Assembly (NCBI GenBank): GCA_963800725.1
Contig: CAWDCE010000025.1
Span: 140,341-204,340 of the forward strand
Source of the DNA: Bog-473 sp963800725
Lineage (GTDB): Bacteria; Actinomycetota; Acidimicrobiia; Acidimicrobiales; RAAP-2
Direction: 5' to 3'
Length of the DNA stretch: 64,000 nt
Position numbers and translations under genes: made by a program. This document shows positions 50,217 to 60,243 of this stretch, in pieces. Within the stretch, counting starts at the first letter, position 1. Every line of letters starts with the position of its first letter. The notes under the pieces were generated by a model. The model saw only the letters and a program-made list of their open reading frames with translations, did no database searches and was not told the origin of the DNA.

Positions 50217-50972
50217 CTACACCCCTCCCAACACCCAGCACGGGCGCGACCAGACCTGCCAGTACTCGACGACCTCATAGCCCAAGGAGCGATAGAGCCC
50301 CTCGCCCATGGTCGATGCGTGCAGGAGCGAACCGCTCGCACCTTGCCCAAGCTGGTGGGCCAGTGCGCCCGCGAGCAGCCGACGACCGTACCCACGGCGA
50401 CGGGCCGCTCGTGCCGTGGCCATCGACCAGACCACCACCTGGCCCCTCTCGCGCACCGTGGTGGCACAGGACACCAGATGGCCATTGTCGAAAAGACCCC
50501 ACACCGCCATGTCGGGAGCTTCGGCGGCGCCATCGGGGACCGCCGCGGCGCCCGAGGCCGCATCGAGTCCATAGGTCTCGCTCACCAAGTCCCGAGCCAA
50601 TGACACCTCGGCGACTGTCAGTTCGCGCACCGCGGTATCGATGCCGTCGGCCTCGATTGGTTGACGCAACGCCATGAGCGGTGGCGCGCCCACGCAGACC
50701 CACCCGACGTCGGCCAGTGCCTGGGCACACCCGAGCCCCGCACCCGCCAACATCACGCTGGCCGGGCAGCCGAGTTCGCCGATCGGCGCCAGGCAGTGCT
50801 CGTGCAAAATGGCGGGGTCGGCCGATTGGGTGCAGGCAACGTTGTACGCGACGCTTTGTTGACCGCTGAGCGCGATCCACCAGTGCGCCGCAACCTCGAA
50901 ATGATCAGGAGCCGCCCAGATGCGGGCGGCAGTACCGACCAATGATCTCCGTGCTTGCGCTTGGTCACCCAT
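50217..50972 (-). CDS. GNAT family N-acetyltransferase
   Basis: 251 residues, ATG at 50972. The C-terminal half is a GNAT fold: VWSMATARAARRRGYGRRLLAGAL holds the acetyl-CoA pyrophosphate loop (RRRGYGR), followed by ASGSLLHASTMGEGLYRSLGYEVV. The N-terminal half is less conserved. It converges with the adenylation-enzyme gene with an eight-base gap. Substrate unknown. Confidence 0.83.
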   Translation of the reverse strand: MGDQAQARRSLVGTAARIWAAPDHFEVAAHWWIALSGQQSVAYNVACTQSADPAILHEHCLAPIGELGCPASVMLAGAGLGCAQALADVGWVCVGAPPLMALRQPIEADGIDTAVRELTVAEVSLARDLVSETYGLDAASGAAAVPDGAAEAPDMAVWGLFDNGHLVSCATTVRERGQVVVWSMATARAARRRGYGRRLLAGALAHQLGQGASGSLLHASTMGEGLYRSLGYEVVEYWQVWSRPCWVLGGV

Positions 50973-51008
50973 GCCCTGCGAACCTTCCCACTCGACGGCG
51001 GGCCAACA

Positions 51009-51084
51009 TGGTGGGGCTGGTGGGGATCGAACCCACGACCGAGGGATTATGAGTCCCCTGCTCTGACCACTGAGCTACAGCCCC
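51009..51084 (-). tRNA. tRNA with CAU anticodon (Met or lysidine-type Ile2)
   Basis: The complete cloverleaf folds on the minus strand: acceptor GGGGCTG (51084-51078) pairs with CAGCCCC, the D arm is GCTC/GAGC, and the anticodon stem GGGGA/TCCCT encloses the loop CTCATAA. The T arm is GTGGG-TTCGATC-CCCAC. CCA is encoded at the 3' end (51011-51009), giving 76 bases. The CAU anticodon fits elongator Met or Ile2 read with lysidine; the acceptor and variable loop alone do not decide. The initiator is unlikely because position 1 pairs normally (G-C). Confidence 0.93.
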
Positions 51085-51221
51085 GCCTAGCCGCTGCATC
51101 CTATGACGTGGTGCTCTCGTGGCGAGTCAACGTCGAGTCAATGCGCCACGAGGCCCAACCCTGACCCCTCGCCTCACCCATGGCGCGAATGAAGGCGCTT
51201 CACCCGACCAAGTCAGTACGC

Positions 51222-52709
51222 TCACGGCATTACGCGGATCGCGCACAGGTGGACAACACACTCGAGTGGAGCGATCCGGCGCGCAAGGAATGAAAGCCGG
51301 TCAAGAATTGCGGGTCCGACCATGACCAGACTTCGCGACGGATCATGGTCGACATTCACCGGCGTGCCGTTCCAACACGTCGTTGATCGAAGCACACCAC
51401 CTTCGGCGTTGAAGGCCACACTCAGTACCACCAGCGCCACCGTGGCCACCAACACTGTGGTGCGGAACCCCGATCGTGTGGTGGCCACGCTGAACCGCTC
51501 TTGTGGACCCCAGAGCCATTCGACCAAGGGCAACGCCAGTACGAAGATGAAGGGCAGCGTGTCGGTCATGAACCTGGGCCCGTAGGTATTGCCCGCCCAC
51601 CACAGCGGTCCGTAACACGAGACCACGAACCAGTACAGCGGAATTACGCCAAGGCAGACCCATTCGATGGTCATCAAACTGCGAGCCCGAGCGGCGACGA
51701 TGACACCCCCGATGGCGGCCAGCACGATTGGGGAAAAGATGATCAACCCCCTCGCCGGGCTGAAGAGGTTGGCGGCCAGGGCTTCAAGTGAGGCCGACTG
51801 CGGGGCGAGGCCGCTATTGGTGAAATACGGCTGGAATGGCGAACCGTAGGCGATGTGAGTCAGGAGGATCCACGCCAGCAAGATGACGGCAGCGCCGGCG
51901 ATGAAGAGAAGCAGCCACCGACGGAGCGGGAACACAAAGACAACTCCGACCACGACGAGGGGCACCGCATCGGTCGGGCGAACCGTCAACGCCAAGGCGA
52001 ACAGCGCACCGGTGAGTGCCGCGTCCCGCCGTTGCTGCCGCTCGCTTCCTCGTCGTCCGAGTAATCGGTTCAGCACCACTAATCCCAAAGCGAGGAGGAG
52101 CAACGATGGCCCGTGCTGCCAGAGAGAGCGACTGGCGATCGACCAGGCCGCCGTCCCAAACGCCAGCACCAGTCCGCACACGATGGCCAGCTTTCGCCGC
52201 CGATGCGCCGTGCCAGCAAACCTCGCGAACGCCAGCCACGTCATGACCGCGCAAGCCAACGCCGTGACGAACGACGCCGTCTCCATCTGGACGATCCCCA
52301 TGTCGTTGTTGGCCACCAGTGAATAGGCCGACGGTCCACCAAGGACATGGAGCGCGTCGATGGCGACAACCGAGGGGACGAAGAACAAGGAGTCCATCCA
52401 TGGGTACTTGGTCACCAACCGTCCATCCAACCGAGACACCGTGTAGCTGTGGGTCAAGGTCGGCACCTTGGCAAACTCATTGAGCGACAGCGTTTGATGG
52501 TTGACCAGGCTGACCGCCGACGGAAACGTGGAATAGGAGTCGTAATTGGTAATCACCGGCGAAAGAGCAAAGACCACGAAACTGACAATGCCCACGACGG
52601 CCGCGGCCTGGCGGCAACAGCGACGCACGACCCGATGATCTTGAGACGTGCTCGCGACCTCGGTCGGTGACTCGTGCGGAACGACTCGAGCTCCAAGTTT
52701 GGCCATCAT
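51222..52709 (-). CDS. Polytopic membrane protein, ArnT/PMT-like glycosyltransferase fold
   Basis: 495 residues, ATG at 52709 with GGAGGGG upstream. About 10-11 hydrophobic segments (for example IVSFVVFALSPVI, WLLLFIAGAAVILLAWILL, VLVATVALVVLSVAF) separated by short loops, with a large N-terminal extracytoplasmic loop (VSRLDGRLVTKYPWMDSLF). The layout recalls GT-C enzymes that use lipid-linked sugars, but the usual DE motif is not clearly present. The C-terminal 25 residues are unrelated. It is alone on this strand and follows the tRNA gene. Confidence 0.65.
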   Translation of the reverse strand: MMAKLGARVVPHESPTEVASTSQDHRVVRRCCRQAAAVVGIVSFVVFALSPVITNYDSYSTFPSAVSLVNHQTLSLNEFAKVPTLTHSYTVSRLDGRLVTKYPWMDSLFFVPSVVAIDALHVLGGPSAYSLVANNDMGIVQMETASFVTALACAVMTWLAFARFAGTAHRRRKLAIVCGLVLAFGTAAWSIASRSLWQHGPSLLLLALGLVVLNRLLGRRGSERQQRRDAALTGALFALALTVRPTDAVPLVVVGVVFVFPLRRWLLLFIAGAAVILLAWILLTHIAYGSPFQPYFTNSGLAPQSASLEALAANLFSPARGLIIFSPIVLAAIGGVIVAARARSLMTIEWVCLGVIPLYWFVVSCYGPLWWAGNTYGPRFMTDTLPFIFVLALPLVEWLWGPQERFSVATTRSGFRTTVLVATVALVVLSVAFNAEGGVLRSTTCWNGTPVNVDHDPSRSLVMVGPAILDRLSFLARRIAPLECVVHLCAIRVMP

Positions 52710-52928
52710 TCCCCTCCGTTCGGCTCGCCGGCACGGGCTGGACGCGGGTTCGGACCCATTTGTCCGAACCCGCGGCCGAAGCCCACCGATTCATTCAGGG
52801 CCTGCGGCCACCGAGCGCGTCACTCACGTTGCATCTTGTCAGCCGCTGGGGGCGCTCGGGTTGATCTTTCCCGGGCCGCGACGGCGACGGCCGTGCCGGG
52901 GCCTGGTGGGAGCCTGTCGAACTCGCGT
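52710..52928. other. Intergenic region, promoter of membrane protein
   Basis: About 220 bases between the end of the DUF4118 gene and the start of the membrane-protein gene, both on the minus strand. No gene or clear terminator is visible. Confidence 0.4.
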
Positions 52929-53705
52929 CTAAGCCGAACGCAACCTCGGTCGAATGACCCCACCCACTTGGTCGGCGAGAGTGACCGCGACCAGACGTTG
53001 TTCGAGGGAGACGGGGCGTCCCGGAGTCGGCGTCAGTATGAAGCGGCCGACCGTGCGACCCTCTGCTTGCACTAGCAGTGAGAGTTCAGGGCCCGGGAGC
53101 CCGACCCGATGGACGCCCCAGAGGTGACTGGCCAAGATGACGTGCCCGTCGTTCCTGATCCGCAGCACCGGTCCCTCAGGGGCTCCCGCTGCAAAGCGAC
53201 AGGCCCGAAGGTCCAAGAGGGCGACCAGTTCGGTGCGAACTTGTTCGATGATGAACTCGGGTGTCTCGGCCGAGGCCGCGAGTTCAGAGATTCGATAGAT
53301 GAGACCGACATAATCGGATTCTTCGGTCGCGATTTCGTGATGGTGTCGATTACGTGCGGCCAATTCGGTCACCACCATGCCGACGACGAAGAGACTCACG
53401 GCGATCTCGACATCGGGTCGATGGGTGATGGCGAACTTCCCGTAGGGCTCGGTTAAGAAGAAGTCGAACCACAGCGTCGCCGACAACGTGGCCAAGAAGC
53501 CGGCGGTGCGGCTCCCGATCGCCGCGACAGCCACAATGACCGCCACAAGGACCAGGGCCGATGCGGTGTTAGCGAAGCTCTGGCGAAACGGGACCAAGAT
53601 GGCGGCGACCGACAGCGGAAGGATCAGGGCTGCCGCGAGGGCCAAAGATCCTCTATGACGCCGGAGTGTGTGCACAGTGGCCTCCCAAAGGTTGAGCCCG
53701 TCCAT
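52929..53705 (-). CDS. DUF4118 (KdpD-like) membrane sensor without kinase
   Basis: 258 residues from the ATG at 53705. Four transmembrane helices (ALAAALILPLSVAAILV, ALVLVAVIVAVAAIGSRTAGFLATL, AVSLFVVGMVV and the loop WFDFFLTEPYGKFAI) match the DUF4118 membrane module of the potassium sensor KdpD. A GAF-like cytoplasmic domain follows (SELAASAETPEFIIEQVRTEL). No histidine-kinase core is present. It is divergent from the potassium-channel gene across about 90-235 bases, which suggests a link to potassium or osmotic sensing. Confidence 0.78.
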   Translation of the reverse strand: MDGLNLWEATVHTLRRHRGSLALAAALILPLSVAAILVPFRQSFANTASALVLVAVIVAVAAIGSRTAGFLATLSATLWFDFFLTEPYGKFAITHRPDVEIAVSLFVVGMVVTELAARNRHHHEIATEESDYVGLIYRISELAASAETPEFIIEQVRTELVALLDLRACRFAAGAPEGPVLRIRNDGHVILASHLWGVHRVGLPGPELSLLVQAEGRTVGRFILTPTPGRPVSLEQRLVAVTLADQVGGVIRPRLRSA

Positions 53706-53939
53706 TCTCCCACGGCCGTGAATTTGGATCCATAGAGCCAGGCCTGGAGCGAACCCCGAGATGGATTCGGCTTCCCGAGGGTTGGCCACCGGTTGACGGC
53801 GCTTCCACCGCCAATTCCCGGTCTGGCCGCCGAGCGATCCGCCCCCAAAGGCGGGAATCGAGGTGGCCAGCTCGGCTATGGGAAACAAAATTCACGGTAC
53901 GGCAACCTGGGGCGCCGATTCGCTTGGCAACATGTCCAG

Positions 53940-55724
53940 GTGATTGACGATCAGCTCGGGGAACCGTCCGGCCACGTCATCGTCTGCGGGCTCCAAGGGG
54001 TGGGGTTGCGCACGGTGGAGCAGTTCCATTTCAGCGGTACCACGGTGGTCGTCGTCGATGACGACGCCGATCCCCGATTTGCCCGCATTCTCAGCCAATG
54101 GGGCGTGCACCACATCCAACGCAGCGCGCATCTCGGCGAGGGGCTGGACGAGGCGGGAATCGATCGGGCCATCGCCGTGGTGTGCACCGAACTCGATGAG
54201 ATTCATACGCTCGAGACCGCACTGCGGGTACGCGAACTGCGACCCGACGTCCGCGTCGTGGTGCAGCTGGGCAATCCGAGCGTGGCCAAGGCGCTCGAGC
54301 TGGTCTCGGGCGAGGGCAGCGTGCTCGACGTGGCGTCATTGGCCGCCCCGTCATTCGTCGAGGCCTGTCTCGGTCGACGGGCCCATGACATCGAGCTGGC
54401 CGGAGTCGAGTTCGCCGTGGCCCAGGCCGAGGTCCCACCGTTGCCTGGCGCCCATGACACCTTCCGGGGTCACTACGGCAATCTCGCCCCCGTCGCCATC
54501 ATGCCGAGAGATGGCGGCGAGATGGCCCAGTGCCCCGGGCGCGACCATCGGGTCGAGAGCGGCGACCGCGTCGCGGTATTCGGGACAGTCGATGAGCTCG
54601 CCCAACACGGCATCGACGTCGCCAAGTCGCTCGATGGACCGCGCCGCAAACTGCACCTGATCGAACGCCTGTCCCGCCAGGCCTCGGTGGCCCTCGACGA
54701 CGACAACAAGGCGTTCGTCCTGGTCATCGCCGGCCTACTCGCCCTTTTGGTCATTTCCGCCGTGATCATCCACTTTGCCTACCGCGTCCCTAACGGACAG
54801 GGTCACCTCAACTTGTTGACCTCCATCTACTTCGCGGTCGAAACAGCCGCCACGGTCGGCTACGGCGACTACTCCTTCTCGGCGCAGGATTCGGCGATGA
54901 AGGTATTCGGGATCATATTGATCGTGCTCGGAGTCGCCCTCGTGTCAACGGCGTTCGCGTTGCTGACCAACATCTTGGTGTCGCGCCGCCTCGAGCGTTC
55001 GCTCGGTCGCCGCAAGGTACCGGGCATGGTCGACCACGTCATCGTCGTCGGCCTCGGATCGGTCGGTATCAGTGTCGTGCGAGGACTGGTCGCCGAGCAC
55101 CAGCGGGTGGTGGTGATCGAACGTGACGCGGAGAACCGCTTCCTCGGTCAGGCCCGAGCACTCGGTGTCCCGGTCGTGATCGCCGACGCAACCCAGATGC
55201 ACACGCACCGCATGGTCAATCTCGATGACGCCACCGCAGTGGCCATATTGACCAGCGCGGACCTGACCAACATCGAGACGGGCCTCGCCATTCGGGACTC
55301 GCTCGGCGATCGATGGGAGCACGTCCCGGTCGTGCTGCGGGTCTTCGATCGTGATCTCGCCCATCTCATGGAGCACAGCTTCGGATTCCGTCACGTCCGT
55401 TCCACCTCGGCGTTGGCCGCTCCGTGGTTCGTCGGCGCGGCGCTCGGGCTCGATGTGTTGAGCACCTTCTACGTCGACCAGCAGCCGTTCTTGGTCGGCG
55501 GGGTCACCGTCGCCCAAGGTGGCGGGCTCCAAGGTCTCGCGATGGCCGACCTCGGCTCGCGCACCCGCGTCATCGCCCTCAGCCGGGCGGCCGCAGGCGG
55601 CGAACTCGAGCACCCGCCACGCCGGGGTACGCGCTTTGAGGGCGGAGACCGGGCTTTCCTCCTCGGTCCCTACGAGGAACTCTTAGGGGTGCTGCGGCGC
55701 GACCAGATTGTGGGTTCGGACTGA
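53940..55724 (+). CDS. Potassium channel with RCK domains on both sides of the pore
   Basis: From the GTG at 53940 (TTG at 53793 is a longer alternative). Order: N-terminal RCK/TrkA-N (HVIVCGLQGVGLRTVEQF, Rossmann) with its C-terminal subdomain, then a transmembrane helix (FVLVIAGLLALLVISAVII). Next come the pore helix and selectivity filter TVGYGDY at about 54853-54873, a second helix (VFGIILIVLGVALVSTAFALL) and a second RCK (VDHVIVVGLGSVGISVVRG, ADLTNIETGLAIRD). TVGYGD predicts potassium selectivity. Ligand control through the RCK domains is likely. Most bacterial channels carry only the C-terminal RCK pair. Confidence 0.85.
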   Translation: MIDDQLGEPSGHVIVCGLQGVGLRTVEQFHFSGTTVVVVDDDADPRFARILSQWGVHHIQRSAHLGEGLDEAGIDRAIAVVCTELDEIHTLETALRVRELRPDVRVVVQLGNPSVAKALELVSGEGSVLDVASLAAPSFVEACLGRRAHDIELAGVEFAVAQAEVPPLPGAHDTFRGHYGNLAPVAIMPRDGGEMAQCPGRDHRVESGDRVAVFGTVDELAQHGIDVAKSLDGPRRKLHLIERLSRQASVALDDDNKAFVLVIAGLLALLVISAVIIHFAYRVPNGQGHLNLLTSIYFAVETAATVGYGDYSFSAQDSAMKVFGIILIVLGVALVSTAFALLTNILVSRRLERSLGRRKVPGMVDHVIVVGLGSVGISVVRGLVAEHQRVVVIERDAENRFLGQARALGVPVVIADATQMHTHRMVNLDDATAVAILTSADLTNIETGLAIRDSLGDRWEHVPVVLRVFDRDLAHLMEHSFGFRHVRSTSALAAPWFVGAALGLDVLSTFYVDQQPFLVGGVTVAQGGGLQGLAMADLGSRTRVIALSRAAAGGELEHPPRRGTRFEGGDRAFLLGPYEELLGVLRRDQIVGSD

Positions 55725-55776
55725 GCGCACGCAACCGGTCGGTTTCGCCCGTTGCAACCCTGGGTAAGTTGCAGGG

Positions 55777-56316
55777 ATGAATGAGTTCCTCTCCGACGTC
55801 AAAGAACTGCGCGAACGAGCCCGCGAGCACATCGACCAGGGACCGGTCACCGACTCTTATGGCGCCGACCGCGAGCGCGTCATCGCCGTTCTCAACGAAG
55901 CACTGGCCACCGAGCTGGTCTGCGTGTTGCGTTACAAGCGGCACTTCTACATGGCCGAGGGCATCGACTCGGCACCAGTTGCGGCGGAGTTCGCCCAACA
56001 TGCGCTCGAAGAACAGGGGCACGCCGACTTGATCGCGGCGCGGATCGTCCAACTCCAAGGCGAACCCGACTTCAACCCCGAGACGTTGACCGCACGAAGT
56101 CACGCCGAATATGCGCCGGGCACCGACTTGCTCGACATGGTCAAAGAGGACCTCGTGGCCGAACGGGTGGCCATTGCGTCCTACAGCGAGATGATCAGCT
56201 GGCTCGGGTCGGCCGACACCACCACCCGACGCATGCTCGAAGACATCTTGGCGGTCGAAGAAGAGCACGCGGACGACCTTTTGACCTTCCTCAAGGTGCT
56301 CAAGCCGGCCGAATAG
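55777..56316 (+). CDS. Bacterioferritin-like ferritin
   Basis: 179 residues, ATG at 55777. Four-helix ferritin-like protein: LATELVCVLRYKRHFYMAEG (first Glu ligand and helix), QHALEEQGHADLIAARI (Glu and ExxH), KEDLVAERVAIASYSEMISWLG and DILAVEEEHADDLLTFL (second ExxH). This is the diiron site of bacterioferritins. The haem-binding Met of classical Bfr is not clearly placed, so a haem-free mini-ferritin is possible. It lies 52 bases after the channel gene. Confidence 0.85.
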   Translation: MNEFLSDVKELRERAREHIDQGPVTDSYGADRERVIAVLNEALATELVCVLRYKRHFYMAEGIDSAPVAAEFAQHALEEQGHADLIAARIVQLQGEPDFNPETLTARSHAEYAPGTDLLDMVKEDLVAERVAIASYSEMISWLGSADTTTRRMLEDILAVEEEHADDLLTFLKVLKPAE

Positions 56317-56422
56317 CCCGAGACGCCGGGGTCGCGCGCCCCCAGAGTCATCCGAGCGTTGCCGAGATCAACCCGGTAACCTTTGGCAACAGTGCTGCAT
56401 CGAGACTGAACGGGGTAGACAC

Positions 56423-57023
56423 ATGGCGTCGATTACCTGCTCGAATTGTCAGGCCGAGTCACCCGAAGGCACCGCTTTTTGCCCCAGCTGCGGAGCCGCA
56501 CTCGCCGCTTCGGCCGCTGGCCCCGCAGCGACAGCGGCCGCCGGTCCGGCGGCGTCGTCAGCTCCCCCAGGCGCACGGCCACAGGTGAAGTTCAACGCCG
56601 CCCACCTCAGCCAGGTGGATCGGGTCGTCGGCATCGCAACGATCGTGCTGTTTATCTCGCTCTTCTTGCCCTGGTTCAGCGTGAGTGGTTACACCGGCAG
56701 CGGCATCAGCGCCCACTCGTTCTTGTGGATCACCCTGATCGTGTCCCTGGTGATGATCGCCGTCTTCGCATTGAATGCGTTGGACCTGTGGCGCACACCG
56801 AGCACCAGCCCCCTCGCCGAAGAGCAGATTCTCCTCATCGGGGCCAGCATCAACTTCGTGCTGGTCCTCCTCGCCTTCTTGTTCAAGCCTTCAGTTGGCT
56901 TCGGCATTGTCGACATCAAGGTCGGCTGGGCCTGGGGATCGTTCGTCGGTCTCGCAGCAGCCGTCGTCGCGCTCGGTGCCGCTGGCCAAGCCGGCCATCG
57001 ACGCGCGCAGAGCCAAGAAGTAG
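56423..57023 (+). CDS. Zinc-ribbon membrane protein (frameshifted end)
   Basis: ATG at 56423. An N-terminal zinc ribbon (ITCSNCQAESPEGTAFCPSCG) is followed by an Ala/Pro linker and four transmembrane helices (IATIVLFISLFLPWFSV, SFLWITLIVSLVMIAVFAL, ILLIGASINFVLVLLAFLF, FVGLAAAVVALG). At about 56980 the frame changes so that the chain ends LAKPAIDARRAKK at 57023. Read without the change it runs to 57082. Function unknown; such proteins are common in actinobacteria. Confidence 0.72.
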
Positions 57024-57072
57024 ATCGCCCGTCGACCTCGCGCTGGCAAGGCCGAGGGGCGACCACGCACTC

Positions 57073-57327
57073 CTACTGCTGATATCCCTCCACCGTCTCG
57101 GGTGACCGCGTCTGGGCCTCACTGGGGTCACGGCCGGCATCGCGCTTGGCCCGGCGCTGGCGCAGTGTGTCCCAAAGCTGATCGAGGGTGATCTCGAGTT
57201 GGCGCAGGCGCTTGCGTTCAGCGTCAGAGAGCCCCTCTCCAACATGGGCCTCTTCGAGCTTTTGCTCCTCGGCGGCCAATGCACTGATTTGAGAGATGAT
57301 CTCCTGGTCGTCCACGTGTTGCTCCAA
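57073..57327 (-). CDS. DUF2630 family protein
   Basis: 84 residues from the GTG/ATG-type start at 57327. DDQEIISQISALAAEEQKL, LRQLEITLDQLWDTLRQRRAKRDAG and ETVEGYQQ are the conserved elements of DUF2630, a predicted helical hairpin or coiled coil. It lies 18 bases after lon on the same strand and is probably co-transcribed. Function unknown. Confidence 0.85.
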   Translation of the reverse strand: MEQHVDDQEIISQISALAAEEQKLEEAHVGEGLSDAERKRLRQLEITLDQLWDTLRQRRAKRDAGRDPSEAQTRSPETVEGYQQ

Positions 57328-57345
57328 TCGTTGCGTGCGGTTGTC

Positions 57346-59705
57346 TCAGGCTACGGCCGGAAGGTCGCTTGTGCTCGCGGCGTGCTCCTCCCCCGCCAGG
57401 GCAGGGGTGAGCACGTCGGCGATGGTGCCCGCCAGGTGGAAGGTCATGACCTCGCGCACCTCTTCGGGCACGTCTTCGAGGTCCGGACCGTTGCGCTCGG
57501 GCAGGATTACCTCGGTGAGTCCGGCCCGGTGCGCGGCCAGCACCTTTTGCTTCACGCCGCCGATCGGCAGGACACGGCCTTGGAGGGTGACCTCCCCGGT
57601 CATGCCCACCACGGACTTCACCGGGACGTCGCGCAACAAAGCTGACCAATGCCGTCGTCATGGTGACGCCGGCCGAGGGCCCGTCTTTGGGCACCGCGCC
57701 AGCCGGCACGTGCAGGTGGAAGCGCTTTCCCGAGAAGGCGGCGGAATCGATGCCCAGTTCCTTCGCGTGCGAACGCACGTAGGACAGGGCGATCTCCGCC
57801 GATTCCTTCATGACGTCGCCGAGCTGCCCCGTCAGCGTCAAGCCCTCAGGCCCGTCGGACACGCTGGCTTCGACGAAGAGGACGTCGCCACCCGCACCGG
57901 TCACGGCCAGCCCGGTCACCACGCCGGGCACGCTGGTCCGGTCGGCCGCCTCAAAGAAGAAGCGGGGTCGACCCAGCCAGGTGCGCACGTCATCGGCATC
58001 GACGGCGATCGGCGCCTCGCGCTCGCCGGCGGCCAACTTGGTCGCCAACTTGCGCAACAGCCTGCCGATCTCGCGCTCGAGGGAGCGCACCCCGGCTTCG
58101 CGGGTGTAGTCAGCCACGATGGTGCGCAGCGCCGCATCGGTGATGACCACCTCGTCCTCGCGCAACGCCGCCCTGGTCAGCTGGCGGCCGACCAGATGGT
58201 GCCGGGCGATCGAGACCTTTTCTGACTCGGTGTACCCGTCGAGGCGGATGACCTCCATGCGGTCGAGCAAAGGCCCTGGGATCGTGTCGATCACATTGGC
58301 GGTCGCGATGAACATCACCTTGGACAGATCGAGGTCGACCTCGAGGTAGTGGTCACGGAACGTGTGGTTCTGCGCCGGGTCGAGCACCTCGAGCAGCGCC
58401 GATGAGGGGTCGCCGCGGAAATCGGCTCCCAACTTGTCCACCTCGTCGAGGACGATGACCGGATTCATGGTCCCCGCCTCGCGCAGCGCGCGGACCAGGC
58501 GTCCGGGCTGGGCCCCGACATAGGTCCGGCGGTGGCCACGGATCTCGGCCTCGTCGCGCACACCACCGAGGGACACCCTCACGAATTTGCGACCCGAGCG
58601 CGCCGGCGACCGATTCGCCGAGCGACGTCTTGCCGACCCCGGGGGGACCGACCAGGGCCAAGATGGCCCCAGAGCCGCGACCGTCCAGCGGGGACAGACC
58701 GCGCTCGCTCTGCAGCTTGCGCACCGCCAGATGCTCGAGGATCCGCTCTTTTACGTCTTCGAGTCCATCGTGGTCGGCATCGAGCAGGCGCGCCGCTTCG
58801 GTCACGTCCAGCCGGTCCTCGCTCTCTTGGCCCCACGGGATCTCCAACACGGTGTCGAGCCAGGTGCGGATCCAACCGGTCTCGGGACTCTGGTCGCTGG
58901 TGCGCTCGAGCTTGTCGACCTCGCGCAGCACCGCCTTTTCGACGTGCTCGGGGAGGTCGCGTCCCTCGATCTTGGCCCGGTAGTCGTCGGGGTCGGCCTC
59001 GTCGGAGTCACCGAGTTGACCGAGCTCCTTGCGGATCGACTCGAGCTGGCGACGCAACAAGAACTCGCGTTGGGTCTTTTCCATGCCCTCTTCGACGTCG
59101 GTCTTGATCCGCTCGCGCAACGCCAGATCGGCCAGCGTTTCGCGGGCCCAACCGAGCACGAGGCGCAGCCGCGCCTCCACATCGAGTGTCTCGAGGACCT
59201 CGACTTTTTGCAGGAGCGACAGGTCGGGCGAATACCCGGCCACGTCGGCCAGGCGGCTGGGCTCGGTCACCTCGCGCAGCTGGGCCGCCACTTGGCGTGC
59301 CCCGCGACTGAGCAAGATGTTCTCGAGCACGGCGCGGTACTCGCGGGCGAGTTCGGCCACCGCCCCGGTCGGCTCGCTTTCGGCGAGTGGCTCGGCTTCG
59401 ACCCACAAAGCATCTCCGGTTCCAGGCACCGCGGTGCCGATGGTGGCCCGCTGGTCACCACGCACGGCGACAGCCTGGAGCCCGCCGGGCAGCGTGCCCT
59501 CCTCGGTGATCTCGGCGATGACGCCGACGCTCGAATAGCGACCTTCGATGTGTGGCACCAACAAGAGCCGGCCACCAGCCGACTGGGCGGCCTCTACCGC
59601 GACGCGCGCCTCGTCGGACTCGAGCGCCATCGTGAAGACCATTCCGGGCAGCACGACGCCCGACTTCAGGGGAAGCAACGGCAGTGTCACATTTGCATCG
59701 GTCAT
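57346..59705 (-). CDS. lon: ATP-dependent protease Lon (two frameshifts)
   Basis: Serine protease with AAA+ unfoldase. N-terminal LPLLPLKSGVVLPGMVFTM is the LAN domain and Walker A is LVGPPGVGKTSLGESVA. The frame then breaks at about 58597 and continues as FVRVSLGGVRDEAEIRGHR, ADFRGDPSSALLEVLDP and the protease Ser in PKDGPSAGVTMTTALVS. A second break near 57638 leads to VTLQGRVLPIGGVKQKVLAAH with the catalytic Lys. Each break fits one extra base. The ATG at 59705 starts the chain. A short palindrome TGACTAGTCA lies upstream at 59736-59745. Confidence 0.93.
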
Positions 59706-59735
59706 GATCAGTCCTTTGGTCTGATGTGATTCATC

Positions 59736-59745
59736 TGACTAGTCA
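59736..59745. promoter_or_regulatory. Palindrome upstream of lon
   Basis: TGACTAGTCA is a perfect ten-base palindrome 31 bases upstream of the lon start. It overlaps TTGACT on the minus strand, a possible -35. It does not match the HAIR element of HspR. Weak evidence only. Confidence 0.25.
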
Positions 59746-59832
59746 ACCAATTGCGGATCGTTCTCATTCCCTGCCTGGGTGATGCCCCGATGAGCCTCAT
59801 GGTCCGGCGATGCGTCGATCTACGATGGTCAG

Positions 59833-60243
59833 GTGGACAACGACGTGGCCTGGTCAGATATTTCCACCGAAGAGGCAAGCGACCCTTCCGGCGGGGTGAC
59901 GCTGGCACCGGCGCGACCCGACCCCGACCTCGACGACGGGGACCACGATCGGATGGCCCACATTGTCTTGGAGGGCTACGTGCCCACCAAGGGTCGCAAG
60001 AAGGGGAAGTTCTTTTCGGCCGGCCCGAGCGTGGTCGAAGGCATCGTCAACGGCACCGCGGTGCGCGCCCTGTGTGGCAAGGAGTGGATCCCGGGCCGCG
60101 ACCCCAAGCGCTACGGCCTGTGCCCGACCTGCAAGGAGATCGCCGAGTCCAAGGGATGGAAACTTCCCACGAACTTAGGACCGGGGGTCGAGGCCCCCTT
60201 CGCCGCGGCGCACCAACAAGAAGTGCTCGCCGTGGCCGACTGA
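59833..60243 (+). CDS. DUF3039 family protein
   Basis: 136 residues from the GTG at 59833. The C-terminal part is diagnostic: GTAVRALCGKEWIPGRDPKRYGLCPTCKE-type arrangement with three cysteines (CGK, CPTC), the actinobacterial DUF3039 zinc-binding module. The N-terminal 35 residues are acidic and disordered. It converges on the diguanylate cyclase, and the two frames overlap at their 3' ends by about 69 bases. Function unknown. Confidence 0.85.
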   Translation: MDNDVAWSDISTEEASDPSGGVTLAPARPDPDLDDGDHDRMAHIVLEGYVPTKGRKKGKFFSAGPSVVEGIVNGTAVRALCGKEWIPGRDPKRYGLCPTCKEIAESKGWKLPTNLGPGVEAPFAAAHQQEVLAVAD

